Of a DNA stretch of 64,000 nucleotides, positions 41,671 through 50,394 are shown in pieces (the first letter of the stretch is position 1; every line of letters begins with the position of its first letter). Location: assembly GCF_014649395.1 (NCBI RefSeq), contig NZ_BMSY01000006.1, forward strand, positions 372,001 to 436,000. The letters are read 5' to 3'. A model generated the notes under the pieces. That model saw nothing but the letters and a program-made list of their open reading frames with translations, had not been told where the DNA came from and searched no databases. The stretch is from Streptomyces aureoverticillatus. GTDB taxonomy: Bacteria > Actinomycetota > Actinomycetes > Streptomycetales > Streptomycetaceae. The position numbers were made by a program, and so were the translations under genes.

Positions 41671-43254
41671 ATGGCATCCACCCTCGACAACTCCCCTGCC
41701 CCCGAGGCCCGCAAGCCCGCCCCCAGGACCCTCAAGGCCGGGACGGCCTGGTCCGACGCCTGGGAGCGCTGCCTCGCCGTCGCCCCCGAGGCCTTCCGGG
41801 ACGACCGCGTCCTGAACCTCTGGCACGGCGGCTGGCGCCCCGACGGCCGCCCCCTGCCCGCCACCAGCCCCGTCGACGCGAGCCCCCTCGCCGGCCCGCC
41901 CCGGCTCGACGCGGCCGCCGCGCGCCGGGCCGTGCGCGCCTCGTTCGACCAGCACCGCGCCTGGCGCCACGTCCCGCTGCCCGAGCGCCGCGCCCGCGTC
42001 GCGGCCACCCTCGACGCCCTCGCCGAACACCGGGAACTGCTGGCCCTGTTGCTCGTCTGGGAGATCGGCAAGCCCTGGCGGCTCGCGCAAGCCGACGTGG
42101 ACCGGGCCATCGACGGCGTGCGCTGGTACGTCGACGGCATCGAACCGATGGTCGACGGCAGGTCCCCGCTGGACGGCCCCGTCTCCAACATCGCGAGCTG
42201 GAACTATCCGATGAGCGTGCTCGTTCACGCAATGCTGGTACAGGCACTGGCAGGGAACGCGGTCATCGCCAAGACCCCGACCGACGGCGGCGTCTCCTGC
42301 CTCACCCTGGCCAGTGCGCTGGCCGCCCGCGAAGGGATCCCCGTCACCCTCGTCAGCGGCAGCGGCGGCGAACTGTCCGAAGCGCTCGTGCGCGCCCCCG
42401 AGATCGGCTGCGTCTCCTTCGTCGGCGGCCGGGACACAGGCGCCGCGGTCGCCACAGCGGTCGCCGACCTCGGCAAACGGCACATCCTCGAACAGGAGGG
42501 ACTCAACACCTGGGGCATCTGGAACTACAGCGACTGGGACGCGCTCGGCGCGGTGATCCCCAAGCTCTTCGACTACGGCAAGCAGCGCTGCACGGCCTAC
42601 CCGCGCTTCGTCGTCCAGCGTGAGCTGTTCGACGCGTTCCTCGCCGCATATCTGCCCGCCGTGCGGACGGTGCGCGTCGGCCACCCGCTCGCGGTCGCCG
42701 GGCCCGAAGACCCCTTCCCGCAACTCGACTTCGGCCCGCTGATCAACGCGGCCAAGGCCAAGGAACTCACCGACCAGGTCGCGGAGGCCATCGACCGCGG
42801 TGCCGTGCCGCTGTACCGCGGGGCGCCCGACGCCGACCGTTTCCTGCCCGGCCAGGACACGTCCGCGTACGTCCACCCGGTCACGCTCCTCGCGCCGCCG
42901 CCGTCGTCCCCGCTGCACCACGCGGAGCCGTTCGGTCCGGTCGACACGATCGTCCTCGTCGACACCGAGGCGGAGCTGCTCGCCGCCATGAACGCGTCCA
43001 ACGGCGCGCTGGTCGCCGCCCTGTCCACCGACGACCAGGCGACGTACGACCGCCTCGCTCCGCAGATCCGTGCCTTCAAGACGGGCCGGGGCAAGCCGCG
43101 GTCGCGCGGGGACCGCGAGGAACTGTTCGGCGGATTCGGCGCGTCCTGGCGCGGCGCGTTCGTCGGCGGGGAACTGCTGGTGCGGGCCGTCACGCAGGGC
43201 GCGGCGGGAGAGCGGGCGCCGGGGAACTTTCCCAGTTACCACCTGATGGCGTGA
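41671..43254 (+). CDS. Aldehyde dehydrogenase family protein
   Basis: 527 aa, soluble NAD(P)-dependent enzyme. The nucleotide-binding part has SNIASWNYPMSVLVHAMLVQALAGNAVIAKTP, the general base is in LEQEGLNTWG, and the catalytic Cys is in YGKQRCTAYPRFVVQ. The end has HAEPFGPVDTIVLVD. The family motifs are clear but diverged: EQEGLN replaces ELGGK, and RCTA replaces GQ.C, as in relatives acting on CoA-linked or unusual aldehydes. The ATG at 41671 has GGAGAGAA. It follows the SucD-like gene but with its own repeat-rich upstream region, so it may be separate from the oxalate operon. Confidence 0.8.
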   Translation: MASTLDNSPAPEARKPAPRTLKAGTAWSDAWERCLAVAPEAFRDDRVLNLWHGGWRPDGRPLPATSPVDASPLAGPPRLDAAAARRAVRASFDQHRAWRHVPLPERRARVAATLDALAEHRELLALLLVWEIGKPWRLAQADVDRAIDGVRWYVDGIEPMVDGRSPLDGPVSNIASWNYPMSVLVHAMLVQALAGNAVIAKTPTDGGVSCLTLASALAAREGIPVTLVSGSGGELSEALVRAPEIGCVSFVGGRDTGAAVATAVADLGKRHILEQEGLNTWGIWNYSDWDALGAVIPKLFDYGKQRCTAYPRFVVQRELFDAFLAAYLPAVRTVRVGHPLAVAGPEDPFPQLDFGPLINAAKAKELTDQVAEAIDRGAVPLYRGAPDADRFLPGQDTSAYVHPVTLLAPPPSSPLHHAEPFGPVDTIVLVDTEAELLAAMNASNGALVAALSTDDQATYDRLAPQIRAFKTGRGKPRSRGDREELFGGFGASWRGAFVGGELLVRAVTQGAAGERAPGNFPSYHLMA

Positions 43255-43410
43255 GGCCGGGGTGGGGGCACGCACCGGGCTGCCGCCGTGCCCCCACCGA
43301 GCAGTTCGTCGCACGGGCCAGGGAGCTCATCGCGCAGAGTCGGTCGCACAGCAAGACCGCGAAGAGGGGCAGAGGGGCTGAGCAGGCCCCGGACAAACCC
43401 TCCCACACCA

Positions 43411-43441
43411 AGCCCCCCACACGGATGGGGTGTGAGGGGCT
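43411..43441. terminator. Terminator hairpin between convergent genes
   Basis: AGCCCCCCACAC and GTGTGAGGGGCT pair around GGATGGG. It lies between the aldehyde dehydrogenase and I36 inhibitor genes and could serve both strands. Confidence 0.6.
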
Positions 43442-43454
43442 CTGGTGCCGAGGG

Positions 43455-43835
43455 CTACTGCGGCCTGAAGGAGCGGATCTGGTAGTTGCCCATCAGGTTT
43501 CCCTCCGCGTTCGCCGGAGTGGAGCCCATACGCTGGTTGTAGTTCGTGGCCTTGTAGTACTGCTTCCGATGGGTGGTCTTGTTCGCCACCGACAACACCT
43601 TCACCTCTCCCGGCCGTTGGATGAAGCCGCAGTCATCGGCCGTGTTGGCGCGCTGGGCGCTCTGCCAGATACAGCGCTCGCCGGTGCCGTTCCAGCCGCT
43701 GTAGATGCAGAAGTACGCGGCGGGGCAGTTGTACGCCGCCGGGGCGGGGGCCGGGGAAGCCGACGCGAGTGGAACAGTGCCGAGCGTGGCGGCCAGGGCC
43801 ATGGAGGCGACGAACAGCGAACGAGTCGCACGCAT
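43455..43835 (-). CDS. Secreted peptidase inhibitor family I36 protein
   Basis: 126 aa. A signal peptide (RSLFVASMALAATLGTVPLASA) is followed by a Pro/Ala linker and a small beta-gamma-crystallin-like domain with NCPAAYFCIYSGWNGTGERCIWQ and DDCGFIQRPGEVKVLSVANKT. Four cysteines can form two disulfides. The fold is that of Streptomyces metalloproteinase inhibitor SMPI (family I36). Secreted, and monocistronic between a terminator and the AraC gene. Whether it inhibits a protease here is not shown. Confidence 0.85.
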   Translation of the reverse strand: MRATRSLFVASMALAATLGTVPLASASPAPAPAAYNCPAAYFCIYSGWNGTGERCIWQSAQRANTADDCGFIQRPGEVKVLSVANKTTHRKQYYKATNYNQRMGSTPANAEGNLMGNYQIRSFRPQ

Positions 43836-43944
43836 GGGAAACTTCCCTTCCTAGACTGCGGGTTGGGGCGCGGATCCGGATGCTCCGGTGTGCGGATGTG
43901 CCGCACCTGGGCTCAACTGTGGCCCGGCCCCGGCCACGGGGTCT

Positions 43945-44982
43945 TCAGCAACCAGCGCAAGAACCCTTCGCATCCAGCGCAAGCGCCCGCACCTCATTTG
44001 GAGGTAGTCCATAGGAGTTGCGGAACACCCGGCTGAAGTCGGCGGGGCAGCGGAAGCCCCATCGGGCGGCTATCTCGGTGATCGTACGTTGACGCTGGCC
44101 GGGGTCGGTCAAGTCGGCGTGGCAGCGCTCCAGGCGACGACGGCGGATCGTGGTGGCCACGGTGTCCGGTTCTTCGCGGAAGAGGAGGTGCAGGGTCCGT
44201 ACGGAGATGTGGTGGTGGGCGGCGATGGCGGCAGGGCGTAACTCGGGGTCGCCGAGGTGGTGGTCGATGAACGCGTTGATGCGGGCCAGCAGCACCGACT
44301 TGCGGCTCTCGGCGGGGAGGCTGCCCTGGGCACCCAGCCGCCCCGCCAGTACCGCGGCCGCCAGGTCCACGCCGATGTGGCCGAGCCGGGCCCGCTCCCG
44401 TGAGCCGCTGGCACGGGCCGCGTCGGGCAGCCCCGCGAGGTAGGGCCCCAGCAGCCTCGCCGAACCGGCCCGGGTGGACAGGGGCTCGGCCAGCAATCGG
44501 TCCGCCTTGCCGCTCGCCAGCGGCAGCAGCGACCGGGGCAGCCTCATCAGGGTGAGCCGGATCTGCCGGCCGTGGTCGAGGAAGTCGCACGCCAGCGGGT
44601 GCGAGGTGGAGAACAAGGTCATGTCGCCCGGCCCGAGGCAGACCACGCCACGCTCCTGCTCAAGGCGGATCGGAGTGCCGTGCACCAGGACGAGGTAGTA
44701 CACCTCGGGGTCGGAACGGCGGATCTGCACAGCGGAGCGATGTGCTGTCATCGGGGAGAAACTGAAGAACGCCACCTGGCTGTCGGGGAGTTCGACGGCA
44801 TTCGCCCGACCCTGGAACACGGCCGCGTGCGCACTGCGCACTGTCACGGGCATGACCTCGTTGCCGACCATCTCGACCCACCAGTCGAACCGGTCATGTG
44901 CCGGGATGCTGTCGGTACTCACCTTCAGCACCGGCCCCGCCACGTCCCCCTGCTGCCCTGACGTCTCATCGAGAGTGGACAT
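43945..44982 (-). CDS. AraC-family transcriptional regulator
   Basis: 345 aa. The N-terminal part is an AraC-binding-like-2 domain (DRFDWWVEMVGNEVMPVTV, AFFSFSPMTAHRSAVQIRRSDPEVYYLVLV). The C-terminal DNA-binding domain has two helix-turn-helix units (LRPAAIAAHHHISVRTLHLLFREE and TITEIAARWGFRCPADFSRVFRNSYGLPP). The ATG at 44982 is favoured over an upstream in-frame start. The 110 bases after its stop lead to the I36 gene on the same strand, so it could control that gene, but nothing proves it. Confidence 0.88.
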   Translation of the reverse strand: MSTLDETSGQQGDVAGPVLKVSTDSIPAHDRFDWWVEMVGNEVMPVTVRSAHAAVFQGRANAVELPDSQVAFFSFSPMTAHRSAVQIRRSDPEVYYLVLVHGTPIRLEQERGVVCLGPGDMTLFSTSHPLACDFLDHGRQIRLTLMRLPRSLLPLASGKADRLLAEPLSTRAGSARLLGPYLAGLPDAARASGSRERARLGHIGVDLAAAVLAGRLGAQGSLPAESRKSVLLARINAFIDHHLGDPELRPAAIAAHHHISVRTLHLLFREEPDTVATTIRRRRLERCHADLTDPGQRQRTITEIAARWGFRCPADFSRVFRNSYGLPPNEVRALALDAKGSCAGC

Positions 44983-45031
44983 CCCACGATGTTGCCTCAC
45001 AGGGGAACCAAGAACCAGGCGGTTCCGCGCA

Positions 45032-45116
45032 GAGCCTGTCGTTGAACCCCCGCCTGCGCCCCGACGCCCGGCACGCACGCGCTCCGCGCGAACGACGGGG
45101 GTTCAAAGACTGGCTC
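45032..45116. terminator. Long inverted repeat after the DUF2254 gene
   Basis: GAGCCTGTCGTTGAACCCCCG (45032-45052) and 45096-45116 pair at 19 of 21 positions across a 43-base loop. It directly abuts the DUF2254 stop at 45117, so it could end that transcript. The arms include GGGGGTTCAA, also found in the tRNA-Leu T arm, probably by chance. Confidence 0.4.
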
Positions 45117-46454
45117 TCAGCCGATGCCCTGCCGGTCCGGGAGCAGCGCGAAGTCGCGGTCCGCGGCCTCCGGCACCATGCGCTCCACCGCCTGCTCCAG
45201 GAGCGCCCGGTGCCGGACGAGCGGTGCTCGGCGATCGGCGGGGGCGAGCAGGAGCAGGTCGTCGATGCCGGCCAGCATGCGCCGGGTGACCTGGGGGTGG
45301 CCGGCGGCGCAGGCGCGGATCTCGGTGAGGCCGAGGTCGACCAGGTCCGGCCAGCCGGGCACGGGCTGCACGAGACGTACGGCTCCGCGCCGGTCACGAT
45401 GGCGCAGCGCGCCCAGCGGATAAGGGGCCACCGACGCGAGGAACTGGACGATGCGGTCCAGGGCCTGCACGGCGGTCGTCGGATCGTTCACGGCCGGGGA
45501 CAGCGCGCGCAGCGCGATGTCGGAGAGTTGCCGGAGACCGAAGCCGAGATCCTGGTGGAACGTTCGTTCTACTCCGACGGACACCGTGTACCGGAGCGCG
45601 CGGCGCCCCGGCGCCGGGCCGCCATGCACGGCGAACACGGGCGTGCCCGGCACCACGAAGTCCCCGATCCGCGGCAGCAGCCGCAGGACCACGCCCTGTC
45701 GGCGCGCTGCCCGCACAGCGCGCGCGATGTTCACGTCCCGCAGCACACCGGCGCGGCCCTCGTGGGTGATCCGCGCCGTCTCGGGCCCGAGGCGGCCGTC
45801 GTCCGGCTCCTCCTCGATGGGGTGCTTCACGGCCACCCGGAACGACTCGCGCGCGATGCGGTCGATCACGAAGCCGATGCGCATCATCCGCAGGGTGCCG
45901 TTCACGTACGCCACGAAGAGGAACAGGCTCAGCAGCACCATCAGGAAGGCAAGCACGCCCTCGAGCAGCGGCACGTTCGTCACCAGGCGCGGGTCCTGCT
46001 CGCTGTCGAAGGACGTCAGCGTCATCAGGGAGAACAGGAAGGTGGCGAGGAAGACCGTCAGCGTGATCTTCGTGATCCGGGAGCGGACGTAGAGGCGGAC
46101 CACCCGCGGGCTGAACTGGCCGCTGGCCATCTGCACGGCCACCAGCGAGATGCTGAAGACGACACCGATGAAGGTCATCATCGCCGAGCCGATGGTGCTG
46201 ATCACCACCTTCGTGTCCTCGGCGACCCGGTTCAGGTCCTTGATGGTGTCGTATTCCTCGTCGTCCTGAAGGAGCCGCACCAGCCCCGCGTCCAGCTCGG
46301 CGGCGGCCCACCACAGCACCAGGGAGCCGACGAGCCCCACCGTGGGCGCGAACCACATCGTGTCCCGCAGGTGCTCGCGCAGCGGAGACAGCATCCGGGG
46401 CCGCCGGGCGCGCCGCCCCTCACCCAGCGATCCCGTAAGCAAACCGTCACTCAT
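45117..46454 (-). CDS. DUF2254 membrane protein
   Basis: 445 aa. Four membrane spans in the first 200 residues (MWFAPTVGLVGSLVLWWAAAEL, IGSAMMTFIGVVFSISLVAVQM, ITLTVFLATFLFSLMTL, VLAFLMVLLSLFLFVAYVNG) are followed by a cytoplasmic domain with YTVSVGVERTFHQDLGFGLRQLSDIALRALSPAVNDPTTAVQALD, the family signature. The function of DUF2254 is unknown. ATG at 46454. A promoter region and the tRNA lie upstream; it is transcribed away from the tRNA. Confidence 0.88.
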   Translation of the reverse strand: MSDGLLTGSLGEGRRARRPRMLSPLREHLRDTMWFAPTVGLVGSLVLWWAAAELDAGLVRLLQDDEEYDTIKDLNRVAEDTKVVISTIGSAMMTFIGVVFSISLVAVQMASGQFSPRVVRLYVRSRITKITLTVFLATFLFSLMTLTSFDSEQDPRLVTNVPLLEGVLAFLMVLLSLFLFVAYVNGTLRMMRIGFVIDRIARESFRVAVKHPIEEEPDDGRLGPETARITHEGRAGVLRDVNIARAVRAARRQGVVLRLLPRIGDFVVPGTPVFAVHGGPAPGRRALRYTVSVGVERTFHQDLGFGLRQLSDIALRALSPAVNDPTTAVQALDRIVQFLASVAPYPLGALRHRDRRGAVRLVQPVPGWPDLVDLGLTEIRACAAGHPQVTRRMLAGIDDLLLLAPADRRAPLVRHRALLEQAVERMVPEAADRDFALLPDRQGIG

Positions 46455-46605
46455 GGTGAAACCTTAGGCGCGGCCAGGGTCGAACCCGCGCAGCGCGTGG
46501 CCGCCCGGCGGATGCCGCGGATACGCAGGTGAAAGGCACCCCGAAACCTTGGTATTGTTGTCTTCGTCGCCGCGGGGAACGCCCCGCAGAGGCGGCAGAC
46601 ACCTA

Positions 46606-46690
46606 GTCCGGGTGGCGGAATGGCAGACGCGCTAGCTTGAGGTGCTAGTGCCCTTTATCGGGCGTGGGGGTTCAAGTCCCCCCTCGGACA
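46606..46690 (+). tRNA. tRNA-Leu (GAG anticodon)
   Basis: 85 nt with a class II long variable arm. The acceptor GTCCGGG pairs with CTCGGAC, the anticodon stem CTAGC/GCTAG holds loop TTGAGGT (anticodon GAG at 46639-46641), and the T arm is GGGGGTTCAAGTCCCCC. The 3' CCA is not encoded. It borders the presumed acquired region to its right. Confidence 0.95.
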
Positions 46691-46861
46691 CAGACAAGGG
46701 ACGTTCACGAGATCGTCCTGAAGCGTTCACGAATTACCGGTCGAGTCATGTTACTCGCCGGTATTTCGTCGTTTCTGGGGCTTTCGAGCCTCGTGATCGG
46801 CCCGGTGAGGGGGTGGGGCGGTGGCGATCCAGGTACTGCGCCTCTCACCTGCGGAAACAGG

Positions 46862-46902
46862 ACATGCCTGCGCGACGGCTGGTAGCCGTGGCGCAGGCAT
46901 GT
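46862..46902. terminator. Strong hairpin terminator between tRNA-Leu and the transposase-like gene
   Basis: 19-base arms (46862-46880 and 46884-46902) pair with one G-G mismatch around GGT: ACATGCCTGCGC...GCGCAGGCATGT. TTTT at 46907-46910 suits termination of rightward transcripts, and the symmetry would also stop the leftward gene ending at 46938. The rest of 46691-46937 shows nothing else. Confidence 0.75.
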
Positions 46903-46937
46903 GGGGTTTTCAGGGGGCGGAGCGCGGCGGGGGTGTG

Positions 46938-48839
46938 TCACTCGCGTGGCGGAGGCTCGACCTGCTCGGTCGGAAGCGGTCGCGCCTGGGGTGGGTCGGA
47001 GGGCTCACCGGGTTGGGTTGCGGCGCTCTGCGTGCTGGCTTTGCGGGGCTGGATGCCCTGGTCGCGGAGGAACCGTCGGATGGCTCTGAGGTTCGCCACA
47101 AAGATGATGACGGCATTGAGCAGGGTCTGTGCGACGCGTCCGTGCGGCAGGCGGAGCTGGGGATTGTCGATGCTGTCGAGGGCGGACTTCTTGAGGTTGC
47201 CGTTGCCGCCCTCGTTCTGACTGCGCAGTCCGGACCAGGCTTCCTGCCACAGCGGGGTGAACAGGGGGTATTTCTGCCGCCACTTGGCCAACACGGTGCC
47301 CGGGACGGTGATGCTCTTCCCCCTGCAGATGTCGGGGTAGACGGGGGTGTCCCGCTTGGGCCTGGGGATGGTGGGCAGGGCTGCCGGGGTACGGACAGTG
47401 GGGGCGTTGAGGTCGACGACGGTGGACAGGCGTGGCTGGGGCCGGCGGTAGCAGGTGACCGTGGCGTGGGGCCCGAGGGCGGGGCACTGTCGACGCTGGT
47501 CCCCTGCGGGCCCGTACTCCTTGATCTTGGTCTGGTAGTCCTGCCGGGACTGGATCAGGTTGAGTGCGTGGGCGCGGTCCTCGTCCGTGCGGCTGTCGAT
47601 GTATGCGGCGCCCGCAGTGATGAGCGGGGTGGGCATCAGCGGGCAGTAGAACTCGCCGCCGACCAGCTGCATGCCGCGGAACTCCCCCTGCCGGTCGACC
47701 TTGTCGTCGTTGTAGTGCTTCACCGCGTTGAGGCCGAGTTCGAGCAGCTGCAGATGCAGGTTGTGAGGCTTGGCCTGGGTGATGCCCCGGTCGGCGCAGA
47801 ACAGGTCTTTGACCAGGCCTCGTTCGAAGGCCGGCTGGATGGCGCGCAGGGCGGCCGGGCCGGGTTCGGTGCCCGGGGTGTGAAGGATCATGCCGAGGCA
47901 GACCGCCGGGTAGGCGCCAGCGAGGTCACCATGGCCATGGCCCGGAAACGCGGCCATCATCGCGTAGCGGAACTCCCTCTTCTCCGGCGCTTTGGCCTTC
48001 TTCTCCTGTGCCGACTTGGTCTTTCGAGTCGCTGGCTTGTTCGCCGTGCCGCGCCGGGTGCCAGTGTTCGTGGAGGCCGCATCTTTGCTGCTGGGCCCCG
48101 ACTTCTTCTGCGTTCCTCCCTTCACGTACATCCCGGCGGTGATCTCAAGCGAGGCCCGGTCCTGGTGGTAGTCCGGCTCTTTGCCCCAGACCGGAACCGG
48201 AGTGTCGTCGACCGCGATGTGGCCAGGCCACCGAGCGAAGTCGCCGCGCCGGTAGGAAGCCATCACCGGAGCGAGAACCAGATCCTGGGCGATGGCCTCC
48301 AGATTGCGCACGGTGTCCTGACTGGCGCGGGCATTCCACTTCCGTCGGATCTTCTTGGCCTCGCTGAGCGACAGCCGACTGCGGCGGTCGTGTGGTGCCG
48401 GGTCGAGGCGCTGGGTCATCGAGGCCCAGGACCGGTAGACGCGCTTCGACGTCGCGTACTGGTGGTGCGCGACGCGGTCGATCTCTTCTCGGGTTGCGCC
48501 CTCGCGGATGTGCAGGTCGTCGTTGGGGACGTCAAGGAGGGCTTTGGACCCTGGAGACAGGGCGAAGAAGAGCGTCTCCCACGCGTCGTTGATGTTCGCG
48601 CTCTTGCCCATGTACTGCGACAGGATCAGGCCGATCAGCACTGTGCGGAACGGGAAACCCTTCGGGCCTGGCCGGTGCTCGTTGGAGGGGAGGCGTTCCA
48701 GTACTCCGCTGTGGCGCACGAGGTCGAAGACCTGCCTCACAACGCGGTCGCTGAGGGTACGGCCGGGGGCCTGCGGTGCAGGGCGTAGGGCGAGGCCGGT
48801 ACGCCGGCAGGGTTTGTCCTTCGGGTTCTTCCTGCTCAT
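46938..48839 (-). CDS. Transposase-like protein (DDE-type, unclassified)
   Basis: 633 aa. Acidic residues in the right order and setting for an RNase H-fold transposase are GHIAVDDTPVPVWGKEPDYH (Asp), KDLFCADRGITQAKPHN (Asp) and SGLRSQNEGGNGNLKKSAL (Glu), followed by GRVAQTLLNAVIIFVANLRAIRRF, a C-terminal helix common in actinobacterial transposases. A Lys/Thr/Ala-rich stretch (residues about 255-300) splits the catalytic core. No terminal inverted repeats were found. Its start overlaps the recombinase-like stop by 4 bases, so the two form an operon and may act together. Confidence 0.6.
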   Translation of the reverse strand: MSRKNPKDKPCRRTGLALRPAPQAPGRTLSDRVVRQVFDLVRHSGVLERLPSNEHRPGPKGFPFRTVLIGLILSQYMGKSANINDAWETLFFALSPGSKALLDVPNDDLHIREGATREEIDRVAHHQYATSKRVYRSWASMTQRLDPAPHDRRSRLSLSEAKKIRRKWNARASQDTVRNLEAIAQDLVLAPVMASYRRGDFARWPGHIAVDDTPVPVWGKEPDYHQDRASLEITAGMYVKGGTQKKSGPSSKDAASTNTGTRRGTANKPATRKTKSAQEKKAKAPEKREFRYAMMAAFPGHGHGDLAGAYPAVCLGMILHTPGTEPGPAALRAIQPAFERGLVKDLFCADRGITQAKPHNLHLQLLELGLNAVKHYNDDKVDRQGEFRGMQLVGGEFYCPLMPTPLITAGAAYIDSRTDEDRAHALNLIQSRQDYQTKIKEYGPAGDQRRQCPALGPHATVTCYRRPQPRLSTVVDLNAPTVRTPAALPTIPRPKRDTPVYPDICRGKSITVPGTVLAKWRQKYPLFTPLWQEAWSGLRSQNEGGNGNLKKSALDSIDNPQLRLPHGRVAQTLLNAVIIFVANLRAIRRFLRDQGIQPRKASTQSAATQPGEPSDPPQARPLPTEQVEPPPRE

Positions 48840-49771
48840 GCCGCCGCCCCCCGCAACAGATCGGATGCCTCCGCTTCGGGCACGTCGTGGAGGAAGACGA
48901 GGTAGCGCGAGAGGCTGTGCAGGGTCCCGAGTCCCGACGCTTTGAGGATCACCTTCAGCGGGATACCTGCATTCAGCAGTTCGACGAGCCAGGTCGTACG
49001 CAGCCGCTGGGTCTGCAGCACTGCACCGTCACAACGGCCGATGATCCGCGGGTACCTGGCCAGCCAGTCCGATGCGATGTGCTTGCTGGTGCGGTCCTGC
49101 CAGTCCGGCCGGAAGGCGTAGGCGCCTGCCGGGATGTGGGCGGCTTCCGCCAGCAGCAGTTCCTCGTAGGCGTACCGGCATACGACAGTGCGCGGACGGC
49201 GCCCGTGCACCTTGACCAGTGCCCGGCCGGTGGGACCCGCGAGGATATCCCGCCCCTGAACGTACACAAGATCCTCAACGGCGAGCCCGCAGCCGAGGCC
49301 GAGACAGAACAGCAGGCAGGCGTTGCGCCGCTGGGCCGGGGTGGGCAGGCTCTGCGCCCAGATCAGCCAGTAGGCGACTTCCGCCGGCGGATAGGGGGCC
49401 ACTGGGGCGGCGGTGGCCTTCAGCCGGATCGGCGCATGCTGTCCGAGCTGGTCCAGCAGGAGCGCTTCGGAGGCCCGGCGCAGCTGGCTGCTGCAGGTTC
49501 GGCGGCTGTTGGCGGCCATGTCGCGGCAGCCGACGAGGATGAACCGTTCGACGGTGCTCTGGTCAAGGATCACCGAGGGTTCGAGCGGAAGGCCCTGGGC
49601 CTCGACCCAGGCGACCAGCCGTGTGAGCGGCGTCATGATCACGTCTGGGCCGTAGGGTCCCGCTGCGACGGCCAGGAATCCCAGCGAGCGGACGACCGGC
49701 GCGATGCGGCGCCACTGGGCGGGCGGCACCGTCTCCGCCTTCGGTGCGTAGCCCAGCAGGCGATTCGACAC
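48836..49771 (-). CDS. Degenerate tyrosine recombinase/integrase-like protein
   Basis: 311 aa. The C-terminal segment QRLRTTWLVELLNAGIPLKVILKASGL to SLSRYL follows the box II pattern of tyrosine recombinases (HxLR...LLxxGxPLxxIxxxLGHxxxxxTxxYxH). The Arg and the Tyr are kept, but the two His positions are changed (Gln/Thr and Leu/Gly). GTG at 49771 was chosen for GGAGG 5 bases upstream; a longer start at 49840 would run through the palindrome at 49804-49819. Probably cooperates with the transposase-like protein. Inactive recombinase or DNA-binding accessory are both possible. Confidence 0.55.
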   Translation of the reverse strand: MSNRLLGYAPKAETVPPAQWRRIAPVVRSLGFLAVAAGPYGPDVIMTPLTRLVAWVEAQGLPLEPSVILDQSTVERFILVGCRDMAANSRRTCSSQLRRASEALLLDQLGQHAPIRLKATAAPVAPYPPAEVAYWLIWAQSLPTPAQRRNACLLFCLGLGCGLAVEDLVYVQGRDILAGPTGRALVKVHGRRPRTVVCRYAYEELLLAEAAHIPAGAYAFRPDWQDRTSKHIASDWLARYPRIIGRCDGAVLQTQRLRTTWLVELLNAGIPLKVILKASGLGTLHSLSRYLVFLHDVPEAEASDLLRGAAA

Positions 49772-49803
49772 AGCGACCTCCAGGCGCAAGGCCCATGACA
49801 GGT

Positions 49804-49828
49804 GGCCGGTTAACCGGCCACTGGTGTC
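49804..49828. repeat. Direct repeat copy 1 with 16-base palindrome
   Basis: 25 bases, GGCCGGTTAACCGGCC then ACTGGTGTC. The first 16 bases are a perfect palindrome. It matches 52512-52536 at 23 of 25 positions. It lies 33 bases upstream of the recombinase-like start. Confidence 0.75.
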
Positions 49829-49861
49829 AGTGTCGATCACGATCTGAAGGAACGCATCTTT

Positions 49862-50182
49862 ATGACCGGAGGCCGAGCGCGCACGGCGCCGCCATGGAGC
49901 TACGCCGTCGATCCGGAGGAGTGGCCGGATGCCCGGATCGCTGGGGAGCCCGCCGCGGCGGTCGTCCAGACGATTGCCCGCCGCCTCGCCGCCGCCCTGC
50001 GCGAGAGGCCGGAGCTCTCGCTGCGTGCACTGGCCGCCCAGAGCAACGTCGGCAGACAGACCATCGGTGATCTGCTGGCGGGCGCCACCTGGCCGGATGT
50101 GCTGACGGTCTGCCGACTGGAGCGCGCCCTGGGTCTGGCGCTCTGGCCCGGATCGAATGCGACCCAATGTGCTCATGACTGA
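49862..50182 (+). CDS. Small helix-turn-helix protein
   Basis: 106 aa. The segment RPELSLRALAAQSNVGRQTIGDLLAGATWPDVLTVCRLERALGLALW is an XRE-like helix-turn-helix (A-x-x-S-N-V-G-R-Q-T-I). The N terminus is short and has no other domain. It is divergent from the recombinase-like gene with 90 bases between starts, and the palindrome at 49804-49819 lies in that gap, a natural operator for it. Likely a regulator of the neighbouring mobile genes. Confidence 0.7.
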   Translation: MTGGRARTAPPWSYAVDPEEWPDARIAGEPAAAVVQTIARRLAAALRERPELSLRALAAQSNVGRQTIGDLLAGATWPDVLTVCRLERALGLALWPGSNATQCAHD

Positions 50183-50330
50183 TCCCCAATTGCCTATTCG
50201 AGGTCAGTCGTGCACGCTCAAGCACGGAATGGCGCAGATGCCCTATAGCGCTACCGGTGGGAGCGCTAAGGTGAACGTGCGCGACGGACCGGAACCCTGT
50301 CAGGAGAAGCGTCCGTTCGTGTGTTTCGGC

Positions 50331-50361
50331 GGCCTCCCTCGACCGTTAATCGAGGGAGGCC
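50331..50361. terminator. Terminator hairpin
   Basis: GGCCTCCCTCGA pairs perfectly with TCGAGGGAGGCC around CCGTTAA. It lies between the convergent helix-turn-helix gene and 50395-50916. A second inverted pair, TAGCGCT/AGCGCTA, lies at about 50244-50268. Confidence 0.7.
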
Positions 50362-50394
50362 TGCTTGTTGGGTTGAGGGCCGTTCTCGGATGGA

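Noticed and set aside
45032..45116. tRNA-like fragment or attachment site, from the shared GGGGGTTCAA with the tRNA-Leu T arm
   Set aside because: Only about ten bases match, and the structure is explained as an inverted repeat after the DUF2254 gene.
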